This document shows positions 5,228-9,204 of a DNA stretch of 9,204 bases, in pieces; position 1 is the first letter of the stretch; each line of letters begins with the position of its first letter. The stretch is from Phycisphaerae bacterium (GTDB lineage: Bacteria; Planctomycetota; Phycisphaerae; Phycisphaerales; SM1A02). The position numbers and the translations under genes were made by a program. The notes under the pieces are model-generated. The model did no database searches. It worked only from the letters and a program-made list of their open reading frames with translations, and had not been told where the DNA came from. The stretch covers positions 1-9,204 of the forward strand of contig VGXK01000058.1 in assembly GCA_016873355.1 (NCBI GenBank), given 5' to 3'.

Positions 5228-8200
5228 TCAGTGGAAGTCGCGTGATTGCGAAGCGAGAACGCCCTCGCTTTCGCCGAGCCACGCATCGAGGTTTCGCAGG
5301 CGCCGCACCAGCAGGTGACACACTTCGTTGCGGCGCTCGATCCTGCCTTCGACGAGCACCACCACGGAGTGGCGCGCGTCGCGGCGATACTTTGCATAGA
5401 CCTTCGGCTTGAGGATGAGATTCGCGGGACCGGTCTCGTCCTCGATCGTCATGAAGACGACGCCCTTGGCGGTCGCGGGGCGCTGGCGCACCAGCACGAT
5501 TCCCGCGATCCGCGCCGAGGAACCGGAGGGCAGTTCGCGCGGCTGGCGCACGCGACGGCACGGCGACGCGCCGGCGGCGGCAAGGCGCGGGCGCAGGAAG
5601 CTCATCGGGTGCGCCTTGAGCGAGAGGCCGATCGCGCCGTAGTCCATGGAGACTTCCACGGGCGCGGCCACGGGCGGCAGCGGCGCCGGCGGTTCGCCGG
5701 CGGCCGCGCTCGCGTCGGTTGGCGCAACGGCGCACTCGCGCGCGCGTGCTTCCCTCTGCTCGACGGCGCGCCGCCCCCGGAAGAGCGGCGCTTCCTCGTC
5801 GCGCAGTCGACGGATCTGCCAGAGCGCCTGCTGGCGCGGAAACCCCATGGCGCGGAAGGCGTCCGCGCGGGCGAGCCGGCGCAGCGAGCCGACGGGAATG
5901 CCGCTTTCGCGCCAGAGCCCTTCGATGGTGCGGAACGGGCCGCACCGGCGCACCGCGTCGACCACGCGATCGGCGTCCTCGCGCGGAAGCGAGGTGACCA
6001 GGCGCAGGCCGAGACGCAGCGCGGGGCGCGGAACGCGAGCGGCCGCGACGCGCGGTTCGTCTTCGCACGCATCGCGAGGCGCGGGCTCGCACACCGGCTG
6101 CGTCGCGCCGCTGACAAGCGGCCACCCGTCGGCGCCGTCACCGTCCGCTCGCGCTTCGTCGCCTTGGGCGCCCGGCTCCAGCGTGCAATCCCACTCGCTC
6201 GCGTTGACATCGATCTCGCGCACCTCGGCGCCGTGCTCCTTCGCGTCGGAGACGAGTTGCGCGGGCGCGTAGAAACCCATCGGCTGGCTGTTGATGAGCG
6301 CGGCGGTGAACGCCGCCGGATGATGGCACTTGAGCCACGCCGACACATAGACGATGAGCGCGAAGCTCGCGGCGTGACTTTCGGGAAAACCGTATCCGGA
6401 GAAACCCTGGATCTGCCGGAAGACCTGCTCCGCGAAACTTCGCTCGTAGCCGCGCTCGAGCATTCCCGAGATGAGCTTGTCGCCGAACGATGCGAGCTGG
6501 CTGCCCATGCGCTTCCACGCGGCGATCACGCGGCGCAACTGATCCGCCTCTCCCGGCGTGAATCCTCCCGCGACGACCGCGAGCGACATCGCCTGCTCCT
6601 GGAAGAGCGGCACGCCGAGCGTGCGCCCGAGCACGCGACGGATCGTCTCGTTCGGATAGACGGCGGGCTCGTCGCCGTTGCGCCGGCGCAGATACGGATG
6701 CACCATGTCGCCCACGATCGGCCCCGGGCGCACGATCGCCACCTCGATGACGAGGTCGTAGTAATGCTTCGGCCGCAGGCGCGGAAGCATGGACATCTGC
6801 GCGCGACTCTCGATCTGGAAGACGCCGACGGTGTCGGCGCGGCAGATCATCTCGTAGACGCGCGGATCCTCCGGCGGAACCGCGTGGTATGCCAGCGGCG
6901 CGTTGATGGCGCCGAGATGTGCGAGCGGACACGGCTCGCTGCCGCGCACCATCGCGGCGCCGCGCTCTGCCACTCCGCCGCGCTCTGCCACTCCGCCGCG
7001 CTCCGCCATTCCGCCGTGCTCCGCCATTCCGCCGTGCGACATCGCCGCCACGCGCGCCCGCTCCGCTTCCGTCCACGAGCGATTCGAGTCGATGCCGCGC
7101 CGCACCGAATCGTTCACGAGATCGATCGCCTTGCGAATGCAGGTGAGCATGCCCAGCGCGAGCACATCCACCTTCATGAGGCCCATCGCGTCGAGATCGT
7201 CCTTGTCCCACTCGATGATGGTGCGGTCGGGCATGGCGGCGTGGCGCACCGGCACCAGTTCGCACAACGCGCCTTCGGTGATGACGAAGCCGCCGACGTG
7301 CTGCGAGAGATGCCGCGGGAATCCCAGGATTTCTCCGGCGATCCGGAAGAGGCGGCGCAGCGTGGGATCGCGCGGATCGAAGCCGAGTTGACCGAGATGT
7401 TCGGCGCTGGCGGATTCGCCGAGGTTGCGATGCCACCAGTCGATGTTCGCGGAGAGCTTTTCGACCGCGTCGAGGCCGAGACCGAGGGCCTTGCCGACAT
7501 CGCGAATGGCGCTGCGGCCGCGATAGGAGATCACCTCCGCCGCGATCGCGGCCCGATGGCGCCCGTACTTGGCGTAGACGTACTGGATGACCTCCTCGCG
7601 GCGCTCGTGCTCGAAATCGACGTCGATGTCGGGCGGCTCGTTGCGCTCACGGCTCATGAATCGCTCGAAGAGCATGTCGACGCGCGACGGATCGACGGCG
7701 GTCACGCCCAGCACGAAGCAGACGGCGCTGTTCGCGGCGGCGCCGCGACCCTGGCAGAGAATGCCGCGCGAGCGCGCGAAGCGCACGAGATCCTCGACCG
7801 TGAGGAAGTACGGCGCGTAGCCGAGCTCGTCGATGAGCGCCAGCTCGTGATCGAGGCGAGCGCGCACTTCCGGGGGAACGCCGCCGAACTTCCCGGCGAT
7901 CGGATTGTGCGTGACGGGGTAGCGAGCGGCGGCGCCTTCGTCGACGAGTCGCCGCAATTGCTCGATGGCGCTCGAGCCGCCGGGAACGACTTCCGACGGG
8001 TACCGGTAGCGGATCTGCGAGAGCGAGAAGCCGGCGCAGCGTGCGGCGATGCGTCCCGCGCGAGCGAGCGGACCGGCGCTCCCCCGCTCGCGAGATTCGC
8101 CCGCATCGTTCGTCGGCGCCCACGCCTGCATTGCGCTCGTCTGCATCGCGCTCGCCTGCATTGCGCTCGCCTGCTTCGCCTCTGCTTCGAGATCGGCGAA

Positions 8201-9204
8201 GAGCCCGGCCATTTCCTGCGGCGAACGCAGGTGCCGCTCGGCATTCGGAAAGAGCCTCGCCCCCGCCGCCGAGATCGCGCATCCGTGCCGAATGCAGGTG
8301 AGCACGTCCTGCACTTCTCGACGCGAGGAGTGGTGCATGTGCACGTCGTTGACGGCGACGAGCGGAATGCCGAATTCGCGCGACAGCCATTGCATCTGCC
8401 GCACGCGCAGCGTGGTGTCCGATTCGCCCAGGCGCCACACCGCCAGCGAGAGTCGATCGCCGTCGATCTCGCGCCGAAGTCCCGCAAGCGTGTCGAGGAA
8501 CCACTGCTCCATGCACGCGAATCCGCGCGGCGCGATGACGATCGCTTCAAGCCCGGCGTGGAACGGATTCGACGGCGCCGCGCCGCGCGCGTCTGCGCAC
8601 CGCCCCGCCGTGCTGCTTGCGCCACCCTTGCCGCTTGCGCCCAGGCTCCCCTCGGTCGCATCGAAGAGATCGTGCAGCAGCAGGCGGAAGTCGTCGCCGG
8701 TCGACTCGCTGCCGCGACGCGCCGCAGCGCCGCGATCGCGCCCTCGCGAAAGCAGCCGGCAGAGTCGCCCGTACGACGAGAGATCCGTGGGGAAAAGGAT
8801 GACCTCGACGACGCGCGCCCCGATGCGCGCCTCAACGCGCGCCTCGACGCGACCCTCGACGCGAGCCTCGTGGCGCGAGTGTTCGCCTCGCGACTCCGCG
8901 CCGTCGTTTCGACGATCGGGCTCCGATTCGCCCGGCACCTCGAACCCCACGCGCGCTCCAAGGACCAGCCGAATTCCGCAATCTCGCGCGGCGACGAAGG
9001 CCCGCACCGCCCCCGCGAGCGTGTTGCGATCGGCGATTCCCACCGCGGAATAGCCGAGTTCCGCGGCTCGCTGCACCAGCTCCTCGGGATGGCTCGCGCC
9101 CTCCAGGAACGAAAAATTGCTCATGCACGAGAGCTCGACGAAATCGTTCGCAGGACGCGCATCCTTCGCCGCGGCGCTCGACGCGCCGGTCGCCGAACTC
9201 GGCA
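5228..9204 (-). CDS. dnaE2: error-prone DNA polymerase, ImuC type, 5' end beyond window
   Basis: C-family DNA polymerase used for damage-induced translesion synthesis, usually with ImuA/ImuB. Residues counted from ATG 9124 (1298 aa). PHP domain about 1-230; GRGAAANSAVCFVLG near 458; catalytic PDIDVDF with Asp499 and Asp501; SQHVGGFVITEG near 605; MKVDVLALG with the third catalytic Asp653; VGVFQIESRAQM near 767; FQEQAMSLAVVAGGFTPGEA near 841; GYGFPESHAASFALIVY near 909; HhH region; a C-terminal OB fold from about 1199. Bases upstream of ATG 9124 stay open to the edge and encode FVELSC, which belongs to the first PHP strand of the family, so the real start probably lies outside. Family length is about 1050; the excess comes from low-complexity inserts, three of them tandem repeats. 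The PHP HxH motif reads SCM. No ImuA/ImuB or LexA box lies in the window. Confidence 0.95.
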   Translation of the reverse strand, partial: PSSATGASSAAAKDARPANDFVELSCMSNFSFLEGASHPEELVQRAAELGYSAVGIADRNTLAGAVRAFVAARDCGIRLVLGARVGFEVPGESEPDRRNDGAESRGEHSRHEARVEGRVEARVEARIGARVVEVILFPTDLSSYGRLCRLLSRGRDRGAAARRGSESTGDDFRLLLHDLFDATEGSLGASGKGGASSTAGRCADARGAAPSNPFHAGLEAIVIAPRGFACMEQWFLDTLAGLRREIDGDRLSLAVWRLGESDTTLRVRQMQWLSREFGIPLVAVNDVHMHHSSRREVQDVLTCIRHGCAISAAGARLFPNAERHLRSPQEMAGLFADLEAEAKQASAMQASAMQTSAMQAWAPTNDAGESRERGSAGPLARAGRIAARCAGFSLSQIRYRYPSEVVPGGSSAIEQLRRLVDEGAAARYPVTHNPIAGKFGGVPPEVRARLDHELALIDELGYAPYFLTVEDLVRFARSRGILCQGRGAAANSAVCFVLGVTAVDPSRVDMLFERFMSRERNEPPDIDVDFEHERREEVIQYVYAKYGRHRAAIAAEVISYRGRSAIRDVGKALGLGLDAVEKLSANIDWWHRNLGESASAEHLGQLGFDPRDPTLRRLFRIAGEILGFPRHLSQHVGGFVITEGALCELVPVRHAAMPDRTIIEWDKDDLDAMGLMKVDVLALGMLTCIRKAIDLVNDSVRRGIDSNRSWTEAERARVAAMSHGGMAEHGGMAERGGVAERGGVAERGAAMVRGSEPCPLAHLGAINAPLAYHAVPPEDPRVYEMICRADTVGVFQIESRAQMSMLPRLRPKHYYDLVIEVAIVRPGPIVGDMVHPYLRRRNGDEPAVYPNETIRRVLGRTLGVPLFQEQAMSLAVVAGGFTPGEADQLRRVIAAWKRMGSQLASFGDKLISGMLERGYERSFAEQVFRQIQGFSGYGFPESHAASFALIVYVSAWLKCHHPAAFTAALINSQPMGFYAPAQLVSDAKEHGAEVREIDVNASEWDCTLEPGAQGDEARADGDGADGWPLVSGATQPVCEPAPRDACEDEPRVAAARVPRPALRLGLRLVTSLPREDADRVVDAVRRCGPFRTIEGLWRESGIPVGSLRRLARADAFRAMGFPRQQALWQIRRLRDEEAPLFRGRRAVEQREARARECAVAPTDASAAAGEPPAPLPPVAAPVEVSMDYGAIGLSLKAHPMSFLRPRLAAAGASPCRRVRQPRELPSGSSARIAGIVLVRQRPATAKGVVFMTIEDETGPANLILKPKVYAKYRRDARHSVVVLVEGRIERRNEVCHLLVRRLRNLDAWLGESEGVLASQSRDFH
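6963..7034 (-). repeat. 18-bp tandem repeat inside dnaE2 (GGMAER units)
   Basis: Four 18-bp copies at 6963-6980, 6981-6998, 6999-7016 and 7017-7034. The first two are identical; later ones differ by one to three bases. On the coding strand they give hexapeptides of the type GGMAEH / GGMAER / GGVAER, about residues 698-721. They fall in a loop between the palm block (MKVDVLALG) and the DTVGVFQIESRAQM block, where homologues have a short linker. Confidence 0.93.
8124..8183 (-). repeat. 15-bp tandem repeat inside dnaE2 (ASAMQ units)
   Basis: Copies at 8124-8138, 8139-8153 and 8154-8168 of the type GCCTGCATTGCGCTC (plus strand), with a decayed fourth at 8169-8183. Copies 1 and 3 are identical; copy 2 differs at two bases. 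Encoded protein is QASAMQASAMQTSAMQAWA, about residues 315-334, in the linker between the PHP domain and the polymerase core. Confidence 0.92.
8821..8880 (-). repeat. 12-bp tandem repeat inside dnaE2 (RVEA units)
   Basis: Units of 12 bp at 8821-8832, 8833-8844, 8845-8856 and 8857-8868, with a weaker fifth at 8869-8880. The encoded stretch is RHEARVEGRVEARVEARIGA, about residues 82-102, in an insert inside the PHP domain next to an acidic/Arg-rich segment. The copies are more diverged than in the other two arrays. Confidence 0.85.

Noticed and set aside
4476..6125. Long minus-strand frame upstream of DUF2200 (666 aa in total)
   Set aside because: It overlaps the DinB-like gene and dnaE2 out of frame and is extremely Arg/Ala-rich; only the last 116 residues are real protein.
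6138..7436. 432-aa minus-strand frame
   Set aside because: Shadow of dnaE2 in another frame; Arg-rich with no recognisable motif.

Overview
This is a very GC-rich bacterial chromosomal window with dense genes, strong G/C third-position bias and no mobile element, CRISPR array, tRNA or rRNA that I can see. The gene content (purA-uppS, a PadR regulator paired with a membrane protein, an ImuC-type polymerase, and a small FRIQCPN...CKGC zinc ribbon of a kind common in Planctomycetota) fits a Planctomycetota lineage, perhaps Phycisphaerae. That placement is an inference; no marker here proves it.

Layout. At 1-66 a minus-strand ORF may begin and run off the left edge. At 166-360 lies a small minus-strand zinc-ribbon gene, divergent from purA. 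Plus-strand purA (508-1923) and uppS (1920-2723) overlap by ATGA and look like one housekeeping operon: AMP synthesis and the polyprenyl lipid carrier for envelope glycans. Then comes a near-consensus sigma70 promoter covered by nested inverted repeats (2770-2821), followed by a PadR-family repressor and a six-helix membrane protein with a HAAS-like cytoplasmic N-terminus (3168-4091). This is a self-contained regulator/membrane-partner module, probably autoregulated.

From 4125 on, all genes are on the minus strand. In transcription order (right to left) they are dnaE2/imuC, the error-prone replicative-type polymerase (5228 to beyond the right edge); a DinB/YfiT-like putative metalloenzyme (4643-5170), 57 bp downstream and so probably co-transcribed; a 15-bp-arm GC hairpin right after its stop; a block of 13-bp tandem repeats; and a DUF2200 gene (4125-4475), which converges on the membrane-protein gene across 33 bp.

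The most unusual features are three separate in-frame minisatellites (12-, 15- and 18-bp units) inside dnaE2; the dense dyad architecture at the PadR promoter together with the lack of any usual start codon downstream of it; and non-canonical residues in PurA, including the loss of Lys from the guanine-recognition TKxD motif. I did not find a clearly novel multi-gene system here.
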